64,000 bases of DNA from Semisulcospira habei (taxonomy: Eukaryota; Mollusca; Gastropoda; Semisulcospiridae): the NCBI GenBank assembly GCA_036245525.1, contig BTPG01000001.1:177644611-177708610 (forward strand), in the 5' to 3' direction. Below are positions 11,136 through 23,322 of the stretch, one piece after another. The notes under the pieces were generated by a model. It worked only from the letters and a program-made list of their open reading frames with translations, did not search any database and was not told the DNA's origin. How positions within the stretch are numbered: the stretch's first letter is position 1; the number at the start of each line of letters is the position of its first letter. Both the position numbers and the translations under genes were made by a program.

Positions 11136-12135
11136 CAGTCTCCAAGCTTGTCCCTCAGCTGTAAATCCAATCAGAAAGCGAGACATCGTCGCGCTATCTG
11201 ATGGATTTGGCAAGTTCAAGATTGATGTGACTTGGTGTGTACTGATGATGATAAGCACTGATGCAGATCCGCAACTACACATGCTTTTATTCGATTATTG
11301 GCGACATTTGGTAGTCTACTGTTGAGTCGGTTATACCTCACTGTTACTAGGTGAAATGCACAATCAGCACCATTGCTGTGATTTTTGCACTTGTCCAGTT
11401 TCAGCATGGGGTGAGCTGGACTTGACCGCTTGGGTCTTTTAGCCATATGTCAGTATCTCCACTAGAGTATGAGGGAGTGATCTCAAAGAAAAGAGAATCA
11501 TGTGACATAGATTGTTGCAACATTTCCAAACCCCTACCACAGGCACAGATGCTTATGTACTTTCTTCAGCACTGAGGGTTCAGTAAAACGTCTTTGGTTA
11601 CTAAACCACAATAGTATCTGTATCATGTACAGTTTGTGCAGGCTCATTAAAATCTGCCTCTGGAATCATGTTTTGAAAAGGAAACTTAAGTCAACGAGAG
11701 ACATAGATCCTCATGTGCCTCATTGTCTGCAGGTGACAATAATTCTCGTCTCAAGCTGGCTATATTTGCATTGGTTATAAAGGTTTACAAATGAATAGAT
11801 CCCCATGAGCTACATTCAGTTATGCTGAGGAAAGCTCGGGTCTTCAGGTGCATGAGAATCTGTGTCTCCTTCAAACAGCTTGCAATCACAAAATAAAGTC
11901 TTGCAGTGATACAAGCAGGAGGCATATATCCACATTAGCCCGCTCATATGATGTTTGATAATCTCTCAGCAGGTTGTACGGATATATGCAGATATTTGTT
12001 CTTTGCAAACTGGAGTTAGTAGAATAGCCTGTTGGAGAAAATTACGTCTAGTCTCAATGAAAGGCATGTTTTCCGTTAGGCAACAGGAGAGCTCATCATA
12101 ACATCAGAAACTGTTAGATTACCAGCATGAGGATT
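11136..12135. other. Gene-free stretch
   Basis: No supported exon, repeat kin or structural signal. Short ORFs here look random. Confidence 0.4.
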
Positions 12136-13928
12136 CATTGGTGGATCCAGGGCAGGGAGGGTGGGGGTGGCACCAGGTGCCTAGGGGGCACGTGCCCCAT
12201 CATCAGGCCTGACAGGCACACAAAATTAGGGGGTGCTTGGTTGTGTTGTTGTTTGGTCAGGGGACTAGTCAGATATCCTCATTTGTCACTGTTGACCTGC
12301 ACAGCGCAACAATAATTGACCCAGACATAGAGTGTCATGTGCCCCAGCATTCAAAGGGGTCTAATAAAAAGCAGTATCTCTTGCTACGCGATACAGTTCT
12401 CATTGCATTCTCAGACTGTGGCAGCCTTCTGGCAATAAACTGCTGACTGTTGTACACCCCACTTGTGGGAAAGTATACAATCACTGCTGATTTGGGCCCA
12501 GCCCAGTCCCTTGTCAAGCATAGAGGTTCATGTACCTCTTCAGTCACATGGGCACACGGAAAGTAATACCCTGTTCTGTGCTATAGCATCCTTCTTGCAT
12601 CCTCAGATGAGGCAGCTATCTAGGTTTAAATCTAAGATTGTGGACACACCCCTTGAGGCAATTATCCAATCAGAACTGGAGAAGTCAGCTGTGCCATCTC
12701 CCCTGGGGGTAAGCACTCCACTGCCGGGGTTTCACTGGCTTGTAACACCTGTTGATCAGACCTGTGACCATGTTAGAGCCATTTGATTATGTTGACGGTT
12801 TTGCCTAGGTGACTACCAATCCCCTAATTTCATCACGATGGACTGCGAAACTCAATATGTAATTTGTCTTTTGAGGACATGCGCCATTGCCCATCAGAGC
12901 ATCACTTGTAGCCATTGACACTTGCCATGTCAGCAGAGGAGAGGTGTAAAGTGTGTTGATTCTGAACTCTAACCAATCCTAAAGCATCGTCATCCATTGT
13001 AAGAAGTAAACGTCATGGGAGATCATGACATATTAATTGATCTGCATGTGTTCCTCATGCAGAGGAGGTTATTGGGTGTATAGTGCAGTATCAAGGTTCT
13101 CTACCAATGCAGTGTTTGTGTAGTTTATGGCTATGGTGTTCCTCATACAGAGATGATAATTGGGAGTATAGTCTCAAGGTTCGCGATAACTGGTAATTAC
13201 TGGTATTTTACCGTTTGTGAAAAGAGAATACTGGAAATGTTTTAAGCTGCTGGTCTCAGGGACTGGTTTTATTTGACTGTAAAAGTTAAAATTCTGCCGG
13301 TGAAAAATAAAAATCCTTGTCTACAGGAAAGCATTTCGTGGGGACCAGTTTTGAACTGAACTGGTGGTAGATGGAGGGACTGGTTTTGAAAAATCCTAGC
13401 ATGAACCCTGTAGTCTTTTTGACACACACATGATGGTTGCTCCTGCAGAAACTTCAAGTACAACAGTTTTTTTAGTCAGAAAATTAGCATCATAAAATAA
13501 TCAGAAGTGCCTGTTTGCATCCTGTTTGTTAAAAGAGTTGGGTTGGAAGCGGGGAGGAGGTCAAGTGTATGTAGACGTGATCAGATTACTTTTTTTTAAA
13601 AGTAATCTTTCAGCAAATAAAAATGTTCAGCTTTGAAAACTACAAGTGTGTCTGAAAACCCCCAAGAAAGAAAGAAACACGCTTAGAAAAACAATTACAA
13701 CACACCTGAGTTGTAGTTGCTCATTCTGAGTGTGTTTGTCAGTGTATTTGTAGAGATATCCTTTGTATTATACGTGCTTATCAGCCACCATTTTGGTCTG
13801 GATCTAGACTAGCTGTAAGTTTATTTAAATTTGTTGTCCTAAAAATGATGCAGTTCTGGTGGGGGGGTGGTGGGCTGTTGTGCCCCCCTCCCCCTCCCCA
13901 TTCCGGACACCCTCTGGATCCGCTCCTG
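12136..13928. mobile_element. Candidate TIR DNA transposon, non-autonomous
   Basis: The left end (12136-12150) and right end (13914-13928) are imperfect inverted copies ending in GGATCCAG, bordered by G-rich and C-rich subterminal sequence respectively. GGATT lies directly outside both ends, giving a possible 5-bp target duplication. A perfect palindrome, GGGGGCACGTGCCCC, sits at 12184-12198. No transposase is visible inside; a fragment of MITE family M lies at 13657-13712. The superfamily is undetermined and the boundary could be coincidental. Confidence 0.45.
13657..13712 (-). repeat. Fragment of MITE family M (one terminus)
   Basis: AACACGCTTAGAAAAACAAT and ACAACACA match the left terminal inverted repeat of the MITE at 24781. 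The rest of the element is absent. Confidence 0.6.
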
Positions 13929-14351
13929 GGATTTGTATCCCTAGAGGCCTGAAAGGCTCAAACTTGATGGCATGCTACAGCTGCTTTTGCCAGGATGTTC
14001 CCGACAGCGAGCCTTTGCTTCACCCTCAAATTGGCGAATGCCACACACCCTAATGAGACCACTCTGTGTGGAGACATAGACCTTCATAACCATCGCAGAT
14101 GTTTCATCGTGAATTATGTCCATCTAAGCACAAGTAGACACATGAGGATCTATGTCACTCGAGAGAAATTTACCTCATTGCTGAGCTTTTCCCAAGGCAT
14201 AGACTGATTTTAATCAGAGGTACAAACTGTACATGGCATGGATCCACGTGTGCTTTTGTAGCTAGAACAAAATTCTGTAGAAGAAATTACATCAACATTT
14301 TGTTTTTCTATGGTCACGGGGGTTTGAAAATGTTGAACAACCCATATCATA

Positions 14352-15705
14352 TCACTTTTGGGCTCACGTGCGATAGCAAAAGTGACCCTATGTAATAGGC
14401 CATCCAGTGTCTGTCAGCGTCCATGGTCAACTTAAATGTTGACATTTTCTTGGAGGCTTATCAAGCTTCAGACTTGAAACTTGGCCCAAAGGTACTTTGT
14501 GGTTAAAACCTTTCTAAACATACCAATTTCAGTGAGTTTTCGCAAAGGTGAAAGGGTAACAAATAGCCATATTTTGACACAAATACTATTTTCAACTTCA
14601 AACCTAAAGTTGGTACAGATATACCTGATGGTAAGACCTTTCTATGCATACTGATTTGGGTGACCACTCGGAAAGTTAAAGGGTCACAAGAGGTCAGAAA
14701 ATGTGTGAAAAATGACAGTTTTTGATAGAATTGTGGTTTTTAACAAAGTTTTTGACAACTTTTAAGTCAGATTTAGCACAAAGGTAGCTGATGATAAGCC
14801 TTTCTATGCATACTAATTTTGTGGTCCCTTCACAAACGTCAAGGGTCATAGGGGTCCAAAAATAGGTTTTAAAAAAGGGCATATTTTGACAAAAACTTTA
14901 TTTTCTCAAATACATGTACTGTTTTCAACTTCAAGCCCAAACTAGAGATACCTGATGATATGGCCTTTCTCTGCATACTAATTCTGTGGTCCCCTCCCAA
15001 AAATAGGCATATTTTGACAAAAACTTTATTTTCTCAAATACTGTCTTAAACTTCAAGCCCAAACTTGGTATAGAGATACCTGATGATAAGGCCTTCCTAT
15101 GCATACTAATTTGGAAGATGCCTCAGAAAGATCAAAGGTCACAGGAGATAGCAAGTGTGTGAAAAATGTCAGTTTTTGATAGAATTGGAATTTTTATTTA
15201 ACAGGGATGAGAATCTTCCGCCTTTTAGCGGAAATCCGCTCTTTCGGAAGGTCCCAGGGTCACAAAAACAACTGATCTGAAAGGCTCAGAATGCATAGAA
15301 TTTAACCATCTTTTCAAAAATTGTCCCCCCTAGCATTGCGTACCTGCTTCGCAGGTACGCGCACTCGTGGTTTCGCCACTCGACAGACTTTGGAATTTTT
15401 CCGCCTTTTTGTCATTTTAAGATTCTCATCTCTGATTTAAGTTGTTTGCAAACTTTTCAATCATCCTTGGCATAAAGGTAGCTGATGATAACACCTTTCT
15501 GTGCATGCTAATTTAGTTGCCCCCTCACAAAGGTCAAGGGTCACAGAGGGTCGACAAATGTGTGAAAAATATATACATTTTGAGAAAACATGGATTTCAC
15601 TGGTACAAAAGCCAACCCTTATGTTTAGACACATGAATACACAAAGGTCACACTTATTATGTGGATTGGTCATATAAATGAGCCATAAGGGTTTTACCTT
15701 TCTTG
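14352..15705 (+). repeat. R1 GGTCA-rich repeat, copy c (near complete)
   Basis: It has the family 5' end (GATAGCAAAAGTGAC near 14371), five or more internal units with GCATACTAATTT and GGTCA motifs, and the 3' end (ATGAGCCATAAGGG near 15679). It is interrupted by a small MITE at 15204-15437. No ORF. Confidence 0.75.
15204..15437. repeat. MITE-like insertion in R1 with GATGAGAATCTT ends
   Basis: The two ends are inverted copies of GATGAGAATCTT and the block breaks R1 unit continuity. Inside, CCGCCTTTTAGCGG/AAATCCGC resembles the end of the element at 28285 (GGCGGATTTCCGC). A perfect stem GCGTACCTGC/GCAGGTACGC with a TTC loop lies at about 15339-15361. Confidence 0.6.
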
Positions 15706-16452
15706 TTTTTTTTATTTTTTATTGCTGGGGTACTAATGCGATTGAAGACCAGTTGACCCTACGCTGAAACCGTAAAAGTGCAAAAATCACAGCAATGTGT
15801 ATTTCACCTAGGTACCGGGTGAGGTATACCAAATCAGCTCTACTGTCTCTGAAGTAGGATGGCAAAGACCCATACACACACAGTATCAGCAGTATCTGTT
15901 GCAAACAGCTGTCTGACTGTTTTGGGAGGCATAATCCAAAGAATCCTTTAAGTAATTTTGAGAATCTATGTCCGTTGCTACATAGTTGCAATGTTGGTCT
16001 GTTGAGCATAGTGCTGTCAAGTGTTGTGCTGTTGACATGTAGTGCTTCTGATACATAGTGCTAATGAGATTCAGTTGTGCAATGATTTTTGTTCTTACTG
16101 TGGCAGAGACGACATTTTAATTTTATGCGAAATGATTGCCTTTTGGTAGCTTGTGAGAAGAAAAGAGAAAAGGTCTGTACCAATCGTGAAACTTTTACAT
16201 TGTGTAGTGAGCACATTGGTAGACAAACCAGTGTACAATGTTTCTGCACCATAGAGTGTTATCGAAAGACATGTTCAGAAGGAGGTATTTGTGTTTTTAT
16301 GCATGTCTTTTGGTGATGAGAAATAAATGGCTTCTGTGTATTATTGCATCTTAATTTATAAATGTTGCATACCTTTCTACAGATAAAAAGATATTTTTCA
16401 TTCAATTCTGAGAATGCTCTTGCTGTGCTAATGCGATGGAATGCTTGCATTG
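15706..16452. other. Gene-free stretch with short motif repeats
   Basis: No coding signal. CATAGTGCT/TAGTGCT recurs four times at about 16005-16065. The last about 70 bases (16385-16452) are the left flank of the hAT insertion and match the repeated sequence near 22030-22110. Confidence 0.4.
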
Positions 16453-16815
16453 CATACCTGTCAACCCCCTGATTGGAACACCTTACTATCAAGACCATCT
16501 CCCCTTATCAAAACCTGAATTCACCTTACAAAAATCCGTCTGCTCGATCTCACTATACGAAGATGTGTTTCCTAACGTGTTTTTGCCCAATAATGTTGGT
16601 GTTAACTTAAAGAAAACTGTTTTTAATGCAAACATTGTGTGAATAAATGAAACTTGACAGTTCTTAGTCACACATACACTAACAGAAAACAGCAATGACC
16701 AGTTCATGTACATACTTTATTCACATAATTAATGTTCCTCTCTACCCCTTGCACACCAACATCCATTTCAAATTCATGTGTATATACACTCCCTTCTCAT
16801 ACCTTCTCAATACAG

Positions 16816-19554
16816 GTTCCTGGCTTTTCTGTCCTGAGACGTGATCCAACGGCCCATGGAGAAACAGGATTAGCTGCTTATATTCACACGTCTGTTCAAG
16901 CTCTTACACGTAGACGACATGACTTAGAAACTGAGCAAGTTGAGTGTATGTGGTTTGAGCTGAAAGCCCCCCAATCACCATCATTTCTTATCGGTTTTCT
17001 GTACCGCAACCCTGCTGCAAACTTTGAGTGGTACGATAATTTTCTTAGTATGTTTGATAAAGCCTGTAAACCTAATTCTAATGTCATACTTATGGGAGAT
17101 TTTAATATAGACATGTTAAGGTCTCATCATGCATGGGACTCTACGATGACGTTGCTGGGTCTTAAACAGTTAGTCACTTCGCCGACACGAATAACACCAA
17201 CAACATCTACACTCATAGACCATATCTATGCCACAAAGCCAGAGTCTGTTCATAATGTGTCTGTCGGTAACCTTGGCATCAGCGATCACTTTCCCATCAG
17301 CTGTACGTGGTCCACTAAGTTCCCAAAAGCAAAGAAAGGATGTCATACATATATCACCTATCGTTCTTTTAAAAAATTTAGTGAGAGCGACTTTTTATCT
17401 GACCTTAATAACGCACCTTTTGAGGAAGTGCTTAGTGAAACTGACCCTGACAGCGCTCTGTCTGTCTGGTATAGCATTTTTCTTACTATTTTAAATAAAC
17501 ACGCGCCTGTGCGGCGGAGGCGAGTCAAACACGCTTCACTCCCGCCGTGGCTGACTCAAGACATTATTCAGGCCATGAGGGTGAGAGATGATCTGAGAAA
17601 ACAGAAGTTTTTTGCTGAATTTAAACGTGAGCGCAATCGTGTCAAATGTTTAGTGCGGCAGGCTAAAAAATCTTTTATTGATCGTTTGATTAAACAAGAC
17701 AAAGATATGTCCATGCTCTGGCGCGCTATGGCAGTAGTGACTGGAGTCAAGAGTAGGAAATCCGCTGTAATCCCGACTACTCTGACTGCCGATAATTTTA
17801 ACGATCATTTCCTTTCAATTGCCGAGTCCCTGGTCCCCTCTAAAACAAATTCTCGGCCTTATACCTGTCCTGACACCCTGATTGATTTCTGTAGAACGCG
17901 AACTGCGAGATTTCATCCTTTTGCTATTCCACCCCTGGCAGTTCACGAGGTTGGTAAGACAATAAGTTCCATGAAGAATAAAAAATCTTCCGGGCCAGAT
18001 GAAATAAGCCCCAAAATACTGAAACTATCACTTCCCTATGTTGTAGAAACAATAACTTATGTCTACAATTTATGCATACAGAAAAATGTTTTCCCAAAAG
18101 AACTAAAAACAGCTAAAGTTATTCCCCTACCTAAAACAAAAGATCTGTCCGATGTTAACAATTATCGCCCCATTTCACTTTTGTCTGTCTTAAGTAAACC
18201 CCTTGAATGACACATTCATAAGCATATGTTAGAATACCTGGGAAAACACAAATTAATCCACCCCCTCCAGTCAGGTTTTCGCCCGAAGCATAGTTGTCAT
18301 ACAGCCTTATCGCGACTTACTGACACGTGGCTAAGTTCAATGAACAAAGGCGAATTCACAGGTGCTGTTTTCATAGACCTTCGGAAAGCTTTCGACATGG
18401 TAGATCATGAAATTCTCCTTTCCAAGCTCAGCATATATCTGGATGGTTCATTTTCAAGTAACTGTTTTCATACATCAGACGGCAGTTCTCAGGCATCTAT
18501 TCATTCCTTTAAAACAACCTCGTTTTTCACTTCCTATCTTACAGACAGACAGCAGCGCGTGATAGCCAATGGATCTTACTCTTCAAGTGGTTTAGTAACA
18601 AGAGGAGTGCCCCAGGGCTCTGTCCTGGGACCTCTTCTCTTTTGCATATTTATCAATGACCTGCCACTACATTTTACGAATGACAGAATTGAATGTGACT
18701 TGTTTGCCGATGACGCAACAATCCACACCCCCGATAAGTGTCTCGAGTCTTTAAATGATCGTTTGCAACAGGGACTGAGTGAAATTTCCAAATGGTGTGA
18801 AAATAATGCAATGATCCTTAATCCCACCAAAACCGAATGTATGACGATAGCAACCCGTCAGAAGCATCAGCTCAAGCCACTTTTGCTTAGCCTGGAAATC
18901 CAAGACCACACCATTACACAAGTAACTGAACATCGCCTACTTGGAGTTATTGTTGATAACCAGATGAAATGGCAATCTCACATCAATGGTGTCTGTAAAA
19001 CTGTGTCTAGAAATGTGTTTATGCTGTCTAAGCTAAAATATTTTATTGATGTCGACACTTGCAAACTATTTTACAATGCCCATGTCAAATCCCACATCGA
19101 TTATGCCTCCACGACATGGGACGGCAGTGGTGACATACACATGAAGAGGCTTAACTCCTTGCATCGCAGGGCAGTGAAGCAGATCCTGCCTGATCCAGCT
19201 CTTTCTACTGACCAAAAATTTGAAAAACTAAAAATGCTTCCTCTTGACAAGCACCATCTCTTTAACAAAGGGGTAGTCATGTATAAAATCTGGAATGAAA
19301 TCCACCCAGAATACTTATGTAATCTCTTCACCAAGGTAGCTTCAGGCTATTCAACATCAAGGCGAAACTTCGTCACACCACGCCCGAGGATAGATTTATT
19401 TAAAACTACCCTTGCTTTCTCGGGCGCCTCGTTTTGGAATAAACTGCCAGCGCACATAACACACACTGGTTCACTCCCCTCTTTCAAGGAAAGCCTCTTC
19501 AAGTACCTGCTATCTAACAGCTCATTCACTGGTTCGGGTATCTCCATCGCCTAA
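16816..19554 (+). pseudogene. CR1-type ORF2: endonuclease and reverse transcriptase, one stop
   Basis: The frame starts inside the AP endonuclease (VPGFSVLRRD). It carries GDFNID (about 17098), ISDHFPIS (about 17280), then the RT: SGPDEISP (about 17992), NYRPISLL (about 18161), FIDLRKAFD (18373), GVPQGSVLGPLLF (18605) and the catalytic FADDA (about 18703), followed by a thumb and a C-terminal domain ending at 19554. The only visible lesion in about 2.7 kb is a TGA at 18208-18210 where CGA (Arg) is expected, a CpG-type C-to-T change. About 20 extra residues lie between LSKLSIY and FFTSYLTDRQQR compared with usual family spacing. The 5' truncation and the stop make it inactive, but its age is low. 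Confidence 0.85.
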
Positions 19555-19625
19555 AGCCTTGATATTAACCTCCGCGCGCACGTGCGTGTATATGGGTGTG
19601 TGTGCGCGCGCGCGTGCGTGCGTGC

Positions 19626-19628
<3 letters not shown>

Positions 19629-19700
<72 letters not shown>
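19629..19700 (+). repeat. (GT)n microsatellite in CR1 3' UTR
   Basis: A GT run of about 72 bases, bordered by GCGCGC-type repeats on both sides. Confidence 0.98.
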
Positions 19701-19702
<2 letters not shown>

Positions 19703-20057
19703 CATGCGGCGCGAGCGTGCGCGCGTGTTTGATTTCAGTGAAAAAAGGAATTTTAAAGACTATCTTTTTTTTTTTTTTTTCCTTCGTTCACATTGTTAGT
19801 AATCATAATTGGTGCCCTCCATTTTGCCTTATCCATCTCTTTTTGAACGACTTGTTATATTATGTGCACTTTCATGTTAGTAGCTTTGTACTTTTGTATC
19901 TTAGTAGCTTTGTACCTTTAGCAGATTTATACCTTTGTAGTTTAGAAACGGCAAGCGTGAAAAATGGCACATGTGCTAACTGCTTCTTCCGTTCAGAAAT
20001 AAAGTTTCATTTCATTCATTTCATTTCAGCTCAGTTCTGTCTTGCTACATCACTCAC

Positions 20058-21139
20058 TCAGTCACTGTCACTATCAGAGTCTTCTCGTGGTCTTTTCTTG
20101 TGTGTGTCATTGTACTTCTTGGTTGCTGACTTAGCTGACTGAAGGAGTTCTTTGGGTATAGAAACACTGTGACATGGGTCATCACAATTGATCTTCACCT
20201 GGAGGAATCCTGTCAGTGTCTTGGGCAGCATGCTCTTTCTATTGTCTGTGTGGATCTTCCAAGGGAGATCCAAGAGTCTGGTGTAAGCCTGCTGTCCCTC
20301 AAAGTAGCGGACCAAGATGACAAGCCGCTTCTCTTCGTTCCTGTCGTTAGACTCATCGATCAGCAGTGAAAACGGCCCACTTTTGCATCTGTCTACAACG
20401 GGATCGGTGTGATGTGGCGCAATGCTGTCTCTTGTCATCATTGTTAGCTTTGTGCGGCGACAGGAAAAGTTCTGGAAAAAATATTTAGAAACAAAGTAGA
20501 TAGAACGACACAACACCACCACTTACATTAGTCTATTTTGTGTTCAAATCAAAATACAAAATAAAATATTTATGAGGTGAGAAATTCAAGTTTTGCTCTA
20601 CTAGCATTACTGATTAGGGTTAAGACATCAACATGATTACATCATTATCAATTATCAAAGAATGTTCCTACTCAAAGTAAAAATAAATAAATAAATAAAA
20701 TAAATACCTTTGCAATTTTGCTGTCGGGGAACATCTTTGCAGCCAGGCTGGAAAAATGGTCAGCTACAGCAGGTTGAAGGTTATGTTCTGCCACGAAATA
20801 ACAGAACATCACTTCTGCCATCGTTACGTCTTCTTCTGGTTGAGCTGTCGTGGCCGTCCTCCTTTCAACTGCTGTAAAGATTGAGTCGATCGATTTTGTC
20901 TTCTTCGAACGCTCCACAGCTTCCTTGTGCCCTTTAGTTTGTACATGAGTCTTCAAGTCATAGATTCCACTTGCCGCAACTTTAATGTCAAAACGACATG
21001 GAATGCAGAGAGTATATTCCGGCCCTTTGTTTGACGCTTTGAATAGGCCATAATATTCTCCTTTCGCGTAGTTTGGGCTCTCCCATTCGGCCAGATGCCT
21101 TCCAGTACCTTTGATCTTCTTCCTCGGTGGCTGAGACAT
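20058..21139 (-). CDS. hAT-like transposase-family protein, two exons, internally shortened
   Basis: Exon 1 runs 21139-20708 and exon 2 runs 20471-20058. The splice sites are AAG|GTATTT and TTTTTTCCAG|AAC in phase 0, giving 281 codons plus stop. N-terminal features are a basic RKKIK patch and a BED-like C2H2 finger (C-x2-C near residue 50, then H-x5-H). The middle (SLLIDESND, then EEKRLVILVRYF) is the conserved start of the RNase H-like core seen in hAT-related proteins. From about residue 210 the usual long catalytic core is missing and the sequence passes directly to a Lys/Glu-rich C-terminal tail (KKRPREDSDSD). An internal deletion has thus left an N-terminus/C-terminus product. Catalysis is unlikely; a DNA-binding remnant is possible. 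Alternative: a domesticated ZNF862-like gene. Confidence 0.65.
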
Positions 21140-21516
21140 TTTCCATGTGCCAAGTGACGCTATTGAAAATGGCCGCTTCAACTGTCTTACAATACAAAAC
21201 TCAGTACTGCGCAGGCGCGTAGTTTGCAGTATTTCGAAGTGGGAGTTTTCGCTTCTGGTTTCCGGTAATCGAACGTCATCTGCTTCATAAAGAGAGCGAT
21301 TCTCGTGAATTTAGACCCCTGGTTTTAATTTTACCGTATTTATTATTTTTCGCTGTACTATTATCGGTAGTACGCCGTATTAGGAAAATCACAGTTTCGC
21401 CGTACAGAAAATACGGCCAAACCGTATAGGTTGACAGGACTGGCATTGTGTCATCAGGACATCAGCTGCCCTTTTTGTGACTGCATCGCTCACGAGATCT
21501 AGAAAGAAAGGTTAGT

Positions 21517-21992
21517 GGGCGACGCCTTTGTTAAAAGTAAAGAATAATTGCACCACAAAATTGCCTAGGTGTTGCCTTTTCAAAATTAGCCTGTCTTCTT
21601 CCACTGCAACGCCTCATAAAGCTTCAGGGATGCAATCCGTGCTGTACTAGTGGTGCTACCAGTAAATTCTGGAGGCGGCTTCTAGTACATGCAATTTTCA
21701 GGTTACGCCGTATGCCTTCCTGAAGAGCCCCCCATTGGGGCGAAATCGGTCGTAGGTGGCAAAAACAAAAATCTACCCAGCAAGCCCAAGATCTGTTTGG
21801 GAATATTCATGTACTACTCCCCTCTTGGAGGGAGGTCAGGATATTCTCCAGCGGATGTCGGGACGCCTGGATTGCATCCCAAAAACTTTATGAGGTGTTG
21901 CAGTGGAAGAAGACAGACTAATTTTGAAAAGGCAACACCTAGGCAATTTTGTGGTGCAATTATTCTTTACTTTTAACAAAGTCGTTGCCCAA
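21517..21992. repeat. Foldback: about 120-bp inverted arms
   Basis: Left arm 21517-21638 and right arm 21869-21992 are near-perfect reverse complements around a 230-bp centre. Both contain AATTGCACCACAAAATTGCC or its complement. The single-arm version recurs at 23095-23200. Confidence 0.85.
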
Positions 21993-22521
21993 AGCCAAAA
22001 AATGCACTCAATCAGAATAGCTCAAGGGACATAATTTCTCATTAAATTCTAAGAATGCTCTTGCTACGCTAATGCCATGGAATTCCAGGCTGGTAAGCTT
22101 GCATTGTGTCATCAGGGGGGAGGAGGACTGGGTATTCTCCAGCGGGTTGCCGGGCGCCTCGGGGTAGTCCCTACTACTTTATGTAGCAGGTGTTCAGTGG
22201 AAGGCTTAAAATGATGTCTGTCATTCCTTCTCTCCCACTAACCCTCTCCTTTCTAGAACTAGTAGGCGATGCAGTCACAAAAAGGGCAGCTGATGTCCTG
22301 ATGACACAATGCAAGCTTACAAGCCTGGAATTCCATGGCATTGGCATAGCAAGAGCGTTCTCAGAATTTAATGAGAAATTATGTCCCTTGACTTATTCTG
22401 ATTAAGAGCATTTTTGGGCTTTGGGCGACGCCTTTGTTAAAAGTAAAGAAAAGATATTATATATATATAGTGGAAGGCTCAAAATGATAGGTCTGTCATT
22501 CCTTCTCTCCCACTACCCTCT

Positions 22522-22915
22522 GTCCCCACCCAGGTCTGCCCTGGGGGACTTGGGTGGGGTTAACTACTTTTTAGTTCCCAGGGTCACCCTGGTCAGCCCT
22601 ACAGGGTGGGTTTTCCTCTCTATTCTGGGATATGTGTTTCTGTCTACCCTTGGTCCATTCACCTGTATTTTCCTATTTTAAACTCTCTACTGTCTGCGCT
22701 GCCTGTAGCTCTTGATATTGGATGTGTGTTGCTAAATGGTCTTAGCTTTATTTAGGCCCCATATCGTAGGTTTATTTTAATGTATTAGACCGGCTGGCGA
22801 CATACATTCAATATTCTGTTTTGTTTTTTTTTTGTTTTTTTTTTCACAAGCAGTGCAGGCACGTCCTGAGATAGCCTTGTTGCTGTCGGGACGTTAAGCA
22901 ATGTACAATCAATCT
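22522..22915 (+). repeat. SINE-like family S, copy 2, with 11-bp TSD
   Basis: A full-length copy flanked by CACTACCCTCT on both sides (22511-22521, 22916-22926). It starts with the family head CCCACCCAGGTCTGCCCTGG and ends GCAATGTACAATCAAT. It is inserted in the foldback mosaic. Confidence 0.92.
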
Positions 22916-23286
22916 CACTACCCTCTCTTTTCTGGAACTAGTGAGTGATGCAGTCACAAAAAGGGCAGCTGATGTCCTGATGACACAATGCAAGCTTACC
23001 AGCCTGGAATTCCATGGCATTAGCACAGCATTCTCAGAATTGAATGAAAAATTACGCCCCTTGGAGCTAATCTGATTGAGTGCATTTTTGGGCTTTGGGC
23101 AACGCCTTTGTTAAAAGTAAAGAATAATTGTACCACAAAATTGCCTAGGTGTTGCCTTCAACTGCAACACCTCATAAAGCTTTAGGGATGCAATCCGCTT
23201 TGTACTGGCGGTGCTACCAGTAAATTCTGGAGGTGGTTTCTAGTACATGCGTTGTGTTTGCAATTTCAGGTTACGCCGTATGCCTA

Positions 23287-23322
23287 CCTGAAGAGCCCCC
23301 CCCCCCCCCCCCCCCCCCCCCC
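23287..23322. repeat. Poly-C tract
   Basis: About 36 cytosines, at the position where the sister copy (21727) has only six. The tract has expanded since the copies separated. Confidence 0.95.

Larger units (their letters stand above)
16810..20029 (+). mobile_element. CR1-type LINE (5' truncated), nearly intact ORF2
   Basis: The element lacks the first part of its endonuclease and any ORF1. After the ORF comes a 3' UTR containing a long (GT)n block and AATAAAGTTTC, ending in a (TTTCATTCA)-like tail at 20000-20029. It lies inside the hAT transposon, downstream of the transposase stop. Confidence 0.85.
16453..21440 (-). mobile_element. hAT-like DNA transposon, interrupted by a CR1 LINE
   Basis: The ends share CCTGTCAACC in inverted orientation (left about 16457-16466, right about 21429-21438). 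The flanks are TTGCATTG and TGGCATTG, a likely 8-bp target duplication with one mismatch, as hAT elements make. The outside flanks join into a sequence found intact elsewhere (for example 22040-22130), which supports the boundaries. Inside lie a two-exon transposase-like gene on the minus strand and a CR1 insertion (16810-20029). Confidence 0.7.

Noticed and set aside
19596..19799. Val/Cys-repeat ORF in the GT run
   Set aside because: It is a translation of a microsatellite in the CR1 3' UTR.
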